Assembly (NCBI GenBank): GCA_044229535.1
Contig: JBGASU010000001.1
Span: 1,178,001 to 1,242,000 of the forward strand
Length of the DNA: 64,000 nt
Direction of reading: 5' to 3'
Source: CAZLFQ01 sp044229535
GTDB taxonomy: Bacteria; Pseudomonadota; Alphaproteobacteria; Rickettsiales; Midichloriaceae
Made by a program: the position numbers and the translations under genes. Every line of letters starts with the position of its first letter. Position 1 is the first letter of the stretch. The notes under the pieces were generated by a model. It had not been told where the DNA came from, ran no database searches, and saw only the letters and a program-made list of their open reading frames with translations. Below, in pieces: positions 42,339-51,114 of this stretch.

Positions 42339-44108
42339 ATGTCTTTTAATTTAGGTGGTTTAGTAAGTAGTAGCAATACAAGAACGAGGATTAGTGGACT
42401 AAATTCTGGTATAGATACAGATAAGATTATTGAAGCGACTGTTGAAGCCAAGCTCAAGCCTGTGAAAAAAATTGAAGATGCGGTTAAATTCAATAATGAG
42501 AAGATCGGCGCGCTCAATGAGCTAAAATCATATTTTAAAGATTTGAGAGATGCTGCAGATATACTAAGAGCTGCTCCTAAGAATATCCTGAGTACAAATA
42601 CAAATTTGCTGGCTGCTAAAAAAGTTGTTCTGTCCAGCAATACAATTGCTAATCCTGTTAACTATTTGGATGTTAGCGCTACGAATAACGTTGATGCGCA
42701 AATATTCAATATAAAAGTTGATTCGATAGCAAAGCCAAAAATCCAGAAAATTACTAATCCAGCATTTAATAGTGTTACAGCTTCTGTTACAGATATAGCT
42801 GGGATTAATACAGGAAGATTCACAGCAGGTACATTTACAATTGGTACAACAGATATAACATTAGTTGCTGGTGATTCTTTATCTACTATAGCTTCTAAAA
42901 TTAACGCTGTTAGTGATGTAACAAAAGTAAGTGCAACAATAATTCAGCCCACTCTTGGTAATTATGCGATACAGCTTAAGTCTCAGAATACTGGTATAAG
43001 CAATGCTTTTACACTAACAGATACAGGTAACGCAGTTATGAATGGGATGCTTGCAAACGTCCAATCAGCTGCAGATTCGCAAGTAACAATTGATAATAGC
43101 ATAGTAATTTCAAGGGCGACCAACACAATTGTTGATTATGTAGATGGACTGACTATTAAGGTTTATAACCCAACACTAGATAATATTAGCGTAGATGTTG
43201 ATTATGATAAAAAAACTGCAACTGATTCTATAGTAAATTTTGTTGAGAAATATAATAATTTTATACAATTTGCTAATGAGCAGCAAGCTCAAGATGGGCA
43301 GGGTAGTTATTTAGACTCTGCGAAAATCAGAAATAATACATTTTTATCAGATTCCAAATCAACTCTATTCCAGCAACTATCAAGTGTTGTATCCAGCAAT
43401 GGAACAATGGATATATTGGAAAAAATAGGTATCAAATTTCCTGATTCAAGAAGCAGTATAGCAAACCCTCAAGACATGAATAAGCTACTAATTGATAGTA
43501 GCGGCATCAATACTCTTACTGACGCAGTTTATAATAATTTTGATAAAGTTAGGAAATTGTTAGAATTTCAATATACTTCAACATCTTCGAATTTTATAGT
43601 CACAAAGCGCTCGAACAATCTTGGCAGCATATCAACATTCTCAATAAATGTGGACGTAAATAGAGCGGAAGCTGAGCGTGCTAAAATTACATATGGTGGT
43701 ACTACTATAAATGCCACGTACTCTAATGGGTTTATAATCGGGCCCACAGGAACTCCCTTTGAGGGTTTTGAACTTCAGTACTTAGGAGCGGGAAATAATG
43801 AGACTACGGATATAGTAGTATCACAAGGGATTATGGATAAAATTTATAATACTGTGGATGGCTATCTTGCTAAGAGGTATACAGATGCGTCTGGAACCGC
43901 AGCTATGCTTGATGCAATAGACTTAGAAGTAACTAACGTGAGCAAAGAGATAGAGTCAAAAAATAATGAGATCGAAAAGAAAAAAGCCAAAATAGAAACA
44001 GATAAAGAGACGATGATAATTAAATTTGCCGAAATGGAAAAGGCGATGGCTAAGGCTCAATCAATTTTAGAGATGTTAAAAGCACAACAAAACGCAATGA
44101 GGAATTAA
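42339..44108 (+). CDS. fliD: Flagellar filament cap protein FliD
   Basis: A 589-residue protein from ATG 42339 (MSFNLGG...), with ATG 42324 as alternative. The N-terminal SGLNSGIDTDKIIEATVEAKLKPV is the FliD_N hallmark; the C-terminal region ends in a long coiled coil (SKEIESKNNEIEKKKAKIETDKETMIIKFAEMEKAMAKAQS) typical of FliD_C. The central parts are Thr/Asn-rich beta domains. It caps the growing filament and folds flagellin. It is followed 1 base later by the FliS-position gene. Confidence 0.9.
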   Translation: MSFNLGGLVSSSNTRTRISGLNSGIDTDKIIEATVEAKLKPVKKIEDAVKFNNEKIGALNELKSYFKDLRDAADILRAAPKNILSTNTNLLAAKKVVLSSNTIANPVNYLDVSATNNVDAQIFNIKVDSIAKPKIQKITNPAFNSVTASVTDIAGINTGRFTAGTFTIGTTDITLVAGDSLSTIASKINAVSDVTKVSATIIQPTLGNYAIQLKSQNTGISNAFTLTDTGNAVMNGMLANVQSAADSQVTIDNSIVISRATNTIVDYVDGLTIKVYNPTLDNISVDVDYDKKTATDSIVNFVEKYNNFIQFANEQQAQDGQGSYLDSAKIRNNTFLSDSKSTLFQQLSSVVSSNGTMDILEKIGIKFPDSRSSIANPQDMNKLLIDSSGINTLTDAVYNNFDKVRKLLEFQYTSTSSNFIVTKRSNNLGSISTFSINVDVNRAEAERAKITYGGTTINATYSNGFIIGPTGTPFEGFELQYLGAGNNETTDIVVSQGIMDKIYNTVDGYLAKRYTDASGTAAMLDAIDLEVTNVSKEIESKNNEIEKKKAKIETDKETMIIKFAEMEKAMAKAQSILEMLKAQQNAMRN

Positions 44109-44109
44109 A

Positions 44110-44685
44110 ATGTCGAGAGATAAAATAAAGGTGGTAAACCAAAATGTGGCAGTTGATACAAACTCTATGATGATGTTAAGGAGTCTTGCGGTTGCAGATA
44201 AGACTCATTCTTATAAAAATATGAAGCCAGCAAACCAGAGCTCTCTTACCCCAGCAGATGGTATTAAAATATATCTAAAAGCGGTTAGCAAACTAGGGAT
44301 CTTGCTTGAAGAATCAAGAATTTTGATGGAGCAATTTAATAAAAAGAAAAACGTTGCTAGCCCAAAAATTAAAGAAGAATCTAAAAAACATCATTATGAA
44401 CTGACTTTGAGCGTTGGAAAGATGAGAGAGATTGTAGAAGAATTTTTACAAGGTTTTGCAGTAGTTCATAATATGGATGCAAAAGATTTTATGACTTTGA
44501 TTTACTATAGATTTCATTTTATTCACGAGAAGCTTGAGTTATTTTATCTTACTTCAAAAATATCATATGCCGAAGATATTAAACTGGTATTAGGTCGTTT
44601 AAGTAATACATTCAAAAAAATGTTGGATGTGATTGAATCTACTGCGCCAGATGAAGAAGATCAATCTACTAGTAAAAAAGCTTAG
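44110..44685 (+). CDS. Putative FliS-like flagellar chaperone
   Basis: A 191-residue, mainly helical protein directly after fliD, the usual place of fliS. Residues about 50-165 could form a helical bundle (GIKIYLKAVSKLGILLEESRILMEQF; EIVEEFLQGFAVVHNMDAKDFMTLIYYRFHFI). Sequence identity to known FliS is not evident, and it is longer than FliS (about 130). The role is inferred from context, namely holding flagellin or FliD before export. Confidence 0.55.
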   Translation: MSRDKIKVVNQNVAVDTNSMMMLRSLAVADKTHSYKNMKPANQSSLTPADGIKIYLKAVSKLGILLEESRILMEQFNKKKNVASPKIKEESKKHHYELTLSVGKMREIVEEFLQGFAVVHNMDAKDFMTLIYYRFHFIHEKLELFYLTSKISYAEDIKLVLGRLSNTFKKMLDVIESTAPDEEDQSTSKKA

Positions 44686-44712
44686 ATTTTTGTATAGTAT
44701 ATTTAAAAAAAT

Positions 44713-45636
44713 ATGAAAATTATATTTATGGGTACGCCTGATTTCTCAGTGCCTACTCTACAAGCGCTTATTAATTCCAAACATGAAATAGTTGGAGTGT
44801 ACACCAAACCTCCTAAGCCAGCAGGACGTGGTTATCAAGAAGTTAAATCAAAAGTACACGAATTAGCTGAAAAAAATAATTTGCCCGTGTTAGTCCCATC
44901 AACTTTTAAAGAGCCACGCAATGTTGAGCAGCTAAAAGCTTTGGGTGCAGACATAGCGGTTGTTGTTGCTTACGGACTAATATTAAGAAAAGATGTTTTA
45001 GAGGCTCCTAAACTAGGTTGTATCAACGTGCACCCTTCAAAGCTTCCAAGATGGAGAGGAGCGGCACCATTGCAGCATACTATATTATCTGGCGATAAAG
45101 AGACGGCAGTATGCATAATGCAGATGGATGAAGGTATGGATACTGGAGATATAATAATCCAACAAGATGTTCCAGTTCCCCAAGAAATGACAGCGAAAGA
45201 ACTTCACGATCTGACAGCGCTAATAGGAGCAGAATTGGTTATAAAGGCGCTCGATCAATTTGAGAATGGTACTGTAAAACGTATCAAGCAAATAGAAGAA
45301 GGTTTAGTCTATGCAACAAAAATTACACGTGATCATGAGATTATTAATTGGTTCAAATCGGCTGAAGAAATCTATAATCAAATTAGAACTTTTAGTCCAC
45401 GGCCTGGAGCATATTTTACGTATAAAGGAGAAGTAGTAAAAATTATTTCAGCGACTTTTTCAGCAGAAAATTCTGGAGAAAAAGCTGGGATGGTTTTGGA
45501 TGATAATTTGTCTATTGCTTGTGGTTCTGGTGTTCTGCATCCAACTCTTCTTCAGCGCGAAGGAAGAAAAATGATCTATACTGATGCTTTTCTTAGAGGG
45601 TTTCAAATATTTAAAGGAATAAGTTTAATATCGTAG
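44713..45636 (+). CDS. fmt: Methionyl-tRNA formyltransferase
   Basis: A 307-residue enzyme: MKIIFMGTPDFSVPTLQAL, INVHPSKLPRWRGAAPLQHTIL (catalytic Asn-His) and MDEGMDTGDII (Asp), then the C-terminal OB-like tRNA-binding domain (RTFSPRPGAYFTYKG). It formylates initiator Met-tRNA. Usually next to def; def is not here. Confidence 0.96.
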   Translation: MKIIFMGTPDFSVPTLQALINSKHEIVGVYTKPPKPAGRGYQEVKSKVHELAEKNNLPVLVPSTFKEPRNVEQLKALGADIAVVVAYGLILRKDVLEAPKLGCINVHPSKLPRWRGAAPLQHTILSGDKETAVCIMQMDEGMDTGDIIIQQDVPVPQEMTAKELHDLTALIGAELVIKALDQFENGTVKRIKQIEEGLVYATKITRDHEIINWFKSAEEIYNQIRTFSPRPGAYFTYKGEVVKIISATFSAENSGEKAGMVLDDNLSIACGSGVLHPTLLQREGRKMIYTDAFLRGFQIFKGISLIS

Positions 45637-45693
45637 ACAATCCATTGAAATGTTAATAACCTTAATTGAGGGCAACTTAAATTTTGCAATTTA

Positions 45694-47091
45694 ATGCTTG
45701 GTTCTAGAGAACTTACTTACTGGCAATTCTTTAAGGGTTTGAATGAAACACCTGATTCTGAGCGCAAGCAGTCGGAGCTCAATCAATTTGTTTACGAGAA
45801 ATTATTATCAATAGACTTTAATAATGCAAAAATACGCAGTATCTCGTTTAGAAATTCTGCGGTGGAAGGAAAAGATCTGATTATATCGGAACTGATAAAT
45901 GAGAACTCTGGACATTGGAAAGGTATTATAACAAAAATCGACAGTGAGAATCTTCTGCCAGATTTGCCATATTTCCAACTGGAAGAATCAGAAACAGTAG
46001 AGCCCGAAGTATATACAGCTCCAGATACTATGGGCACTTTATTAGAGAAAAATTCATTAACGGCTGATGCTCTTTGCTTTCTTATAGAGAAATTTGTGCA
46101 AAGCGTTGATGAGAATGATGTGGATAAGGCGCACATGTTTTTCAAGGTGTTTCCCAATTTTATAAAGCAATATTATTATGAATCTGACGAGCATGATAAG
46201 AGAGAAAACATAGCAAAAGTATTTGCACATCAAATTACCTTGCATGAATTAAGTCTGCTTCAAGATTATCAAAGAGATTTTTGTCTAAGTATATTTGGAC
46301 TTGGAGGATTTTATGAGAGATTTTGGAATTATGCGTGGATAAAAGAGCAGGGTAAGGTTTTTTTAGAGTTTTTAAGTGATGAGAGAGTCGTAAGAAAGTT
46401 AGTAGATTTGAATCTAAATAAAGCTGAAGTTAAAAAGCTTTGTGAAAAAGTAGATATGCACAAGGCTAGGTACATTTTGATAAAAGGCGTAAATTCAAAA
46501 GAGGATCTAGATGCTTGGAATTCTTTAAGTGAGAAGGAAGTTGAAGAATTACAAAAGATTGCAGGACGAAGAAATATAGATCAATTGGGGCTGAGCATTA
46601 TAGAAATAATAGAGCTATTTAAAAAAGATAAGTACAAGTTAATTAGGATTTCAAAACCGCAGGTTCTTGAGCGTATGGCGGATTGGGGGCGAGAATATAG
46701 AGATATATTATTTGATAAAGACCCTTTAAAGTATTTGTATTTTTCTGATCCAAAAACTTTTGAATTGATTAGCTCTCTTGGAGTATCGCATACTCATAGG
46801 CTATATATGGATAATTTTAGTGCGTTTAGTGCTATGTACTGGCAAGGGCACTGGTTTCTACATAACCATGTGAATGATATATATCCATTGATAAATTTAC
46901 ACGTTGAGAGAAAATTAAGTCCAGTGATGCCAAAGTTTGGAGAAACTTCTGGACGACTTGAGTTCCAAAAAAAGATTTGGAAATATAATAAAACGTTAAG
47001 ATTGCCACCTCCCCCTCCATTACCAGTTAGGAAAGAAAGTTATCAGGCTATGCTCTCAGATTCTTCTTCATCTTCTTCGATCGAGTTGTAA
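45694..47091 (+). CDS. Unknown protein with proline-rich SH3-ligand-like tail, effector candidate
   Basis: A 465-residue protein with no signal peptide or membrane segment and no family I recognise. The body is mostly helical and charged, with several aromatic-rich stretches (LGGFYERFWNYAWIKEQGK; YMDNFSAFSAMYWQGHWFLHNH). Residues 438-447 read PPPPPLPVRK: a run of five Pro plus PxxPxR, the class II SH3-ligand pattern, and also like profilin/EVH1-binding polyproline. The end is SDSSSSSSIEL. Such tails are rare in bacterial housekeeping proteins and common in host-manipulating ones. The last 49 bases overlap the symporter gene antisense, so the Ser run mirrors its acidic tail. Confidence 0.68.
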   Translation: MLGSRELTYWQFFKGLNETPDSERKQSELNQFVYEKLLSIDFNNAKIRSISFRNSAVEGKDLIISELINENSGHWKGIITKIDSENLLPDLPYFQLEESETVEPEVYTAPDTMGTLLEKNSLTADALCFLIEKFVQSVDENDVDKAHMFFKVFPNFIKQYYYESDEHDKRENIAKVFAHQITLHELSLLQDYQRDFCLSIFGLGGFYERFWNYAWIKEQGKVFLEFLSDERVVRKLVDLNLNKAEVKKLCEKVDMHKARYILIKGVNSKEDLDAWNSLSEKEVEELQKIAGRRNIDQLGLSIIEIIELFKKDKYKLIRISKPQVLERMADWGREYRDILFDKDPLKYLYFSDPKTFELISSLGVSHTHRLYMDNFSAFSAMYWQGHWFLHNHVNDIYPLINLHVERKLSPVMPKFGETSGRLEFQKKIWKYNKTLRLPPPPPLPVRKESYQAMLSDSSSSSSIEL

Positions 47092-48305
47092 ACATTCTTG
47101 TTGAGTGTTCCTTCCCAACTGTCTACTAAAACTGTTACAGTACAATCACCAGTAATATTTATAACAGTTCTTAGCATTTCTAGAAATCTGTCCACCCCCA
47201 ATATTAACGAGATGCCTTCAAGCGGTATTCCTACAGAACTTAGTACCATTCCCATCATAACCATAGATCCACCAGGGAATCCTGCTGCCCCAATAGAGCC
47301 AATTGTGCAAGTTAGAATAATTATAAGATATTGCGAAAAAGTTAAATCGATACCAAAGATCTGAGCAAAAAATACTGTGCAAATTCCCAAATAAATAGAC
47401 ACTCCATCCATATTCATTGAAGCACCTAGAGGCAGAATAAAGGATGAGGCTTGGCGAGACACCCCAACTTTTTGTACCAATTCACGCATAGCAAGTGGCA
47501 AAGTAGCTTTGCTACTTACAGTGGCTAATGCAACGGTTTGAGTTTCTATCATTTTTTTATAAAAATGAAGAGGGTTTAGTTTGCCGAAGAATAATAGTAA
47601 AACACCATATAGTAAGTATTGCACGCTCAAAGCGCCCAATACTACCAACACAAATTTACCAAGTGAGAGAATAACATCTAATCCATATTTTCCTACAACC
47701 CAAGACATGATTGCAAATACTCCGTATGGCGTAAGTTTGATTACAAGCTCTATCATTTTGAATACAAGAAAAGTAGCGGATACCACAAAATTTTTAACTT
47801 CGCTGCCTTTATCACCTATTAGGATCAAAGCAAAACCAGTAAAAAATGCAAATACAACAACGTGTATGGTATGACCACGCGCCATAGAATCAATGGGGTT
47901 TACGGGAATTATATCCATTAAAATAGAGCCAATGGTTCTAGGAGTTGCATTGTCATTAATAGGAACGCCAAGGTCTATATTAATGCCAACACCGGGTTCA
48001 AAAATCGTTGCAAATATCAAGCCGCTTGTAATAGCGAATACGGTTGTAAATGTGTAAACTCCTAAAGCTTTACCACCCATTCTACCAAAGGTGCTAGCAT
48101 CACTGATATTTGATACACCATTTAGTATCGAAAAAAATATCAAAGGAATTACTACCATTTTGATCATATTTATGAATACATCGCCAAATGGTTTGAGGGC
48201 GATTGCTTCTTCTCCATAGTAATGGCCCACAGAAATTCCCAGCAGCATACCAACTAGTACTTTCTGCCATAATTTCAAATGCTTCCAATATGCCAATATC
48301 TTCAT
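47043..48305 (-). CDS. Dicarboxylate/amino acid:cation symporter (DAACS)
   Basis: A 420-residue transporter of the GltP/DctA family: eight helices and two hairpins, with the hairpin-1 motif TVSSKATLPLAM, ASMNMDGVSIYL (NMDGT-type sodium site, here NMDGV) and IGAAGFPGGSMVMMGMVL. It probably imports glutamate/aspartate or C4 acids with Na+ or H+, a main carbon source for rickettsial organisms. The C-terminus IEEDEEESESIA is acidic. Confidence 0.92.
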   Translation of the reverse strand: MKILAYWKHLKLWQKVLVGMLLGISVGHYYGEEAIALKPFGDVFINMIKMVVIPLIFFSILNGVSNISDASTFGRMGGKALGVYTFTTVFAITSGLIFATIFEPGVGINIDLGVPINDNATPRTIGSILMDIIPVNPIDSMARGHTIHVVVFAFFTGFALILIGDKGSEVKNFVVSATFLVFKMIELVIKLTPYGVFAIMSWVVGKYGLDVILSLGKFVLVVLGALSVQYLLYGVLLLFFGKLNPLHFYKKMIETQTVALATVSSKATLPLAMRELVQKVGVSRQASSFILPLGASMNMDGVSIYLGICTVFFAQIFGIDLTFSQYLIIILTCTIGSIGAAGFPGGSMVMMGMVLSSVGIPLEGISLILGVDRFLEMLRTVINITGDCTVTVLVDSWEGTLNKNVYNSIEEDEEESESIA

Positions 48306-48382
48306 ATGTCTTAATTTTGATAGTATTGATGGATGAGGAATCCTAAGGTATATACATTAAAGCTCCCTTGTCAAATAGAAAG

Positions 48383-48411
48383 TTGACAGGAACGTTTACC
48401 CCTAGTATATT
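48383..48411 (+). promoter_or_regulatory. Sigma70 promoter of tRNA-Arg
   Basis: TTGACA (48383-48388), a 17-base spacer and TATATT (48406-48411), with a predicted start about 10 bases before the mature tRNA. Confidence 0.8.
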
Positions 48412-48428
48412 GCATCACACAAGAAAAT

Positions 48429-48505
48429 GTGCCCTTAGCTCAGCTGGACAGAGCAACAGCCTTCTAAGCTGTGGGTCGAAGGTTCGAATCCTTCAGGGCA
48501 CGCCA
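48429..48505 (+). tRNA. tRNA-Arg (TCT)
   Basis: A 77-base cloverleaf with encoded CCA: acceptor GTGCCCT/AGGGCAC, D arm AGCTCAGCTGGACAGAGC, anticodon stem ACAGC/GCTGT with loop CTTCTAA (anticodon TCT), T arm GAAGGTTCGAATCCTTC. The photolyase gene ends 6 bases downstream on the other strand. Confidence 0.97.
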
Positions 48506-48511
48506 TTTCAG

Positions 48512-50053
48512 TTAGATAAGTTCTTCTTTTTCCATTTTTTTCAGTGTGTTAGATGCGTGTTGCTGCAATGCGGTAAGTTTGTTTTTATCCATTTTTTTCA
48601 GAGTAGAGTACACATACAACATACGGTTGTTTTTGCTAAATTTCGCCTCATGTTGGATAATAAAGTTCCAATATAATGAATTAAATGGGCATGCATTTTC
48701 CCCTACGCTTATTTCAGGATCGTATTTACAACTTTTACAAAAATTACTCATTTTATTAATATATTTGCCGCTGGCTGCATAAGGCTTGCTTGCAACAATG
48801 CCACCATCTCCAAATAATGCCATACCCAGTGTGTTTGGGAGTTCCACCCACTCGAACGCGTCGGCATATACAGCTAAATACCAATCACAAACTTCTTTAG
48901 GATCAATTCCAGCAAGTAAAGCAAAATTACCAGTAATCATCAGACGTTGTATATGATGTGAATAAGCGTGCTCTTGAGTATGGCTAACAGCTTGAGAAAT
49001 GCAGTGCATGTTGGTTTTAACCCCCCAGTAGAAATTTGGGAGTTTCCTCTGAGCTTTAAGGAAATTATGCTCTTTATACTCTGGCATTTTAAGCCAATAT
49101 ATGCCTCTAATATATTCCCTCCAACCAAGAATTTGTCTTATGAAACCCTCGGCTGAATTTAAAGAAACTTCGCCTTTGCAGTATTTAGCTTCAGCTAATT
49201 TGCAAACTTCCAATGGAAGTAGTAATCCTACATTTAAATATGATGCAATTAAAGAGTGGTATAAGTACGCTTCATTAGAAATCATTACATCTTGGTATTT
49301 ACCAAAGTTTGGTAACAGTTCTTCAATAAAGTGATGTAGTTCTTTCAAAGCTTGCTCTCTAGTTACTGCCATATGAAATGGTAATAAATTACCGAAATTT
49401 TTGCCGAAATTTTTTGATACAAGTTCTAAAACTTCTAAAGTAATGGTATCTTTCTTATGGCTGATTCGCTTTGGTGATTTGAGTGAATTTGGAGCTTTTT
49501 CTCTATTCTCACTATCGTAGTTCCATTTACCACCTATAGGCTTGTTAGAATTATCGATTAGGATCTTATGTTTTTTTCTCATTTCTCGATAAAAAAACTC
49601 CATCCTGAGTTGACTTTTACCACGAGCCCACATATTAAACTCTTTGGTACTGCAAAGAAATCTGTCATCTACCCGTATCTCTACTTCTATATCTAATGTA
49701 CTTTGCCAGTTTTTAAATTTTTCTAGAATTCTAAACTCACCTGGCTCGGTTATAATTAGACGCTTTGGTTTGAATTTATCGATGAACCTAAAAACTTCCT
49801 GATCAAAACTTTTGGAGTTATCTGGGTCATCTAACTTTGTGTAAATCACATTATAACCTTTAGCTTCTAGTTCAGAGGCAAAGTGCCTCATTGCAGAAAA
49901 AATAAACGCAATTTTTTTGGGATGATGTGGTACATAATCGGTTTCTTCTGCGACTTCGCACATGATAATTCTATCATGTTCTTTGTTAAAATGTTGTAGA
50001 GACGAAATTGACTCAGACAATTGGTCACCAAGGATTAGAAAAAGGTTAGACAT
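48512..50053 (-). CDS. Iron-sulfur bacterial cryptochrome/photolyase (PhrB-like)
   Basis: A 513-residue photolyase-related protein: N-terminal ILGDQLSES / SAMRHFASELEAKGYNV antenna domain, then the FAD domain (GWREYIRGIYWL, HHIQRLMITGNFALLAGIDP, GDGGIVASKPYAASGKYINKMS). Four Cys are placed for a [4Fe-4S] cluster: one in KEVCDWYLAVY, two in NFCKSCKYD and one in GENACPF. This family repairs 6-4 photoproducts. Light repair suggests that the cell or its host meets sunlight. The C-terminus carries a short duplication (TLKKMDKNKL / TLKKMEKEEL). Confidence 0.92.
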   Translation of the reverse strand: MSNLFLILGDQLSESISSLQHFNKEHDRIIMCEVAEETDYVPHHPKKIAFIFSAMRHFASELEAKGYNVIYTKLDDPDNSKSFDQEVFRFIDKFKPKRLIITEPGEFRILEKFKNWQSTLDIEVEIRVDDRFLCSTKEFNMWARGKSQLRMEFFYREMRKKHKILIDNSNKPIGGKWNYDSENREKAPNSLKSPKRISHKKDTITLEVLELVSKNFGKNFGNLLPFHMAVTREQALKELHHFIEELLPNFGKYQDVMISNEAYLYHSLIASYLNVGLLLPLEVCKLAEAKYCKGEVSLNSAEGFIRQILGWREYIRGIYWLKMPEYKEHNFLKAQRKLPNFYWGVKTNMHCISQAVSHTQEHAYSHHIQRLMITGNFALLAGIDPKEVCDWYLAVYADAFEWVELPNTLGMALFGDGGIVASKPYAASGKYINKMSNFCKSCKYDPEISVGENACPFNSLYWNFIIQHEAKFSKNNRMLYVYSTLKKMDKNKLTALQQHASNTLKKMEKEELI

Positions 50054-50142
50054 TTGTGTATGGATTATATTTTTAGTTAATATTGAACATAATCAATAGT
50101 ATTGCAAGTGCATCAGAATAGCTGTAGCCTTTACTTAGTAAA

Positions 50143-50910
50143 ATGTTGAAATTACCTATGCAGCAACAAGAGGTTTTACTTAAAGATTGGCTAATTCAGG
50201 CTGGAGATAATCCCATTGATCGCGATACTCTAGTAAACGGTGAATCATACTTCAAATCTAACCGTAAGAATTTTACGCGAGAAGGTAAACTGAATTTTGC
50301 CAATGCATCATTTACAGGGCAGGATTTGCGGGGCTTAGATTTAACGAAATATGATTTTACGTGGGCCAATTTTTTGGCTACTAAAGTTGATCGAGAAGGA
50401 TTTATTTATCTAGCAGGTTATGCAAAAAGAAAGCTATTCAGTCTTAAAGGTATCGACGTAAGAGGTATATCTTTGGTTGGAGTAGATCTACATGGGATCG
50501 ATTTTGAAGGTGTGGACTTAACCAATGTTAAAATGGATAGATCTTCCATTTTATCAGTTGTAGATGATGCGAAAATTGGCAGAATTAGTCTAAGAAATAT
50601 TGATTTAAGTAGACAGGATCTTAGAGGTGGAGTGGTAAATGAACCATCTTTAGGTATATCTGGTTTTGAATACTTCGACTTAGAAGGTATAAATTTCGAT
50701 GGGGCAAATTTTGAAAATACTGATTTATCAGGGGCAAGAATAGATGGAGCCAGTTTTAAAAATTGTAATATGAGAGGGTGTAAAATTTTGGCGGCATACG
50801 CAAGGGGAGCTGTCTTCGAAGGAACGGATTTGACAGGATCAAAGTTATGCCATACAGACTTTACAGGTTCAAATTTTGATCATGCAATATTAACTGGTTC
50901 GGAGGTGTAG
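50143..50910 (+). CDS. Pentapeptide-repeat protein
   Basis: A 255-residue protein. After an N-terminal helix of about 55 residues, it holds two groups of pentapeptide repeats (A[DN]LxX): NFANASFTGQDLRGLDL at 55-75, and from about 110 onward ISLVGVDLHGIDFEGVDL, INFDGANFENTDLSGARIDG, GAVFEGTDLTGSKLCHTDF and TGSNFDHAILTGSEV. This builds a right-handed beta-helix, a protein-binding shape; some members mimic DNA and protect gyrase. The TAG stop is followed at once, in the same frame, by ATG of the next small gene. Confidence 0.88.
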   Translation: MLKLPMQQQEVLLKDWLIQAGDNPIDRDTLVNGESYFKSNRKNFTREGKLNFANASFTGQDLRGLDLTKYDFTWANFLATKVDREGFIYLAGYAKRKLFSLKGIDVRGISLVGVDLHGIDFEGVDLTNVKMDRSSILSVVDDAKIGRISLRNIDLSRQDLRGGVVNEPSLGISGFEYFDLEGINFDGANFENTDLSGARIDGASFKNCNMRGCKILAAYARGAVFEGTDLTGSKLCHTDFTGSNFDHAILTGSEV

Positions 50911-51114
50911 ATGGGCAAGATTGAAGAGATAATAAACGATAAAAGCTATCTGTACGGTAAGCCAACAAATTTTAAAAATATTACTTGTAGAGGGGCAAAA
51001 TTTGATGCTCTAAAAAATACTACAAATGCTAAGCTACCATCAGAAAAAGAGTTGAGAGAAGATGCTCAAAGCAACTCTTCTATTTCGAAGCTGTTTGGAT
51101 TTCTTGGCAATTAG
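50911..51114 (+). CDS. Small protein downstream and in frame with the pentapeptide gene
   Basis: A 67-residue protein. It starts directly after the TAG of the pentapeptide gene and in the same frame; NFKNITCRGAKFDAL looks like two further pentapeptide repeats. GGAGG ends 5 bases before its ATG, an ideal ribosome site, so it may be separately made by re-initiation. A single-base change could also have split one longer gene. Its last 35 bases overlap the ialB-like gene antisense. Confidence 0.6.
   Translation: MGKIEEIINDKSYLYGKPTNFKNITCRGAKFDALKNTTNAKLPSEKELREDAQSNSSISKLFGFLGN

Noticed and set aside
48531..48602. Direct repeat TCCATTTTTTTCAG as a mobile-element mark
   Set aside because: It codes for a small duplication at the photolyase C-terminus (TLKKM twice) with no transposase or target-site pattern.
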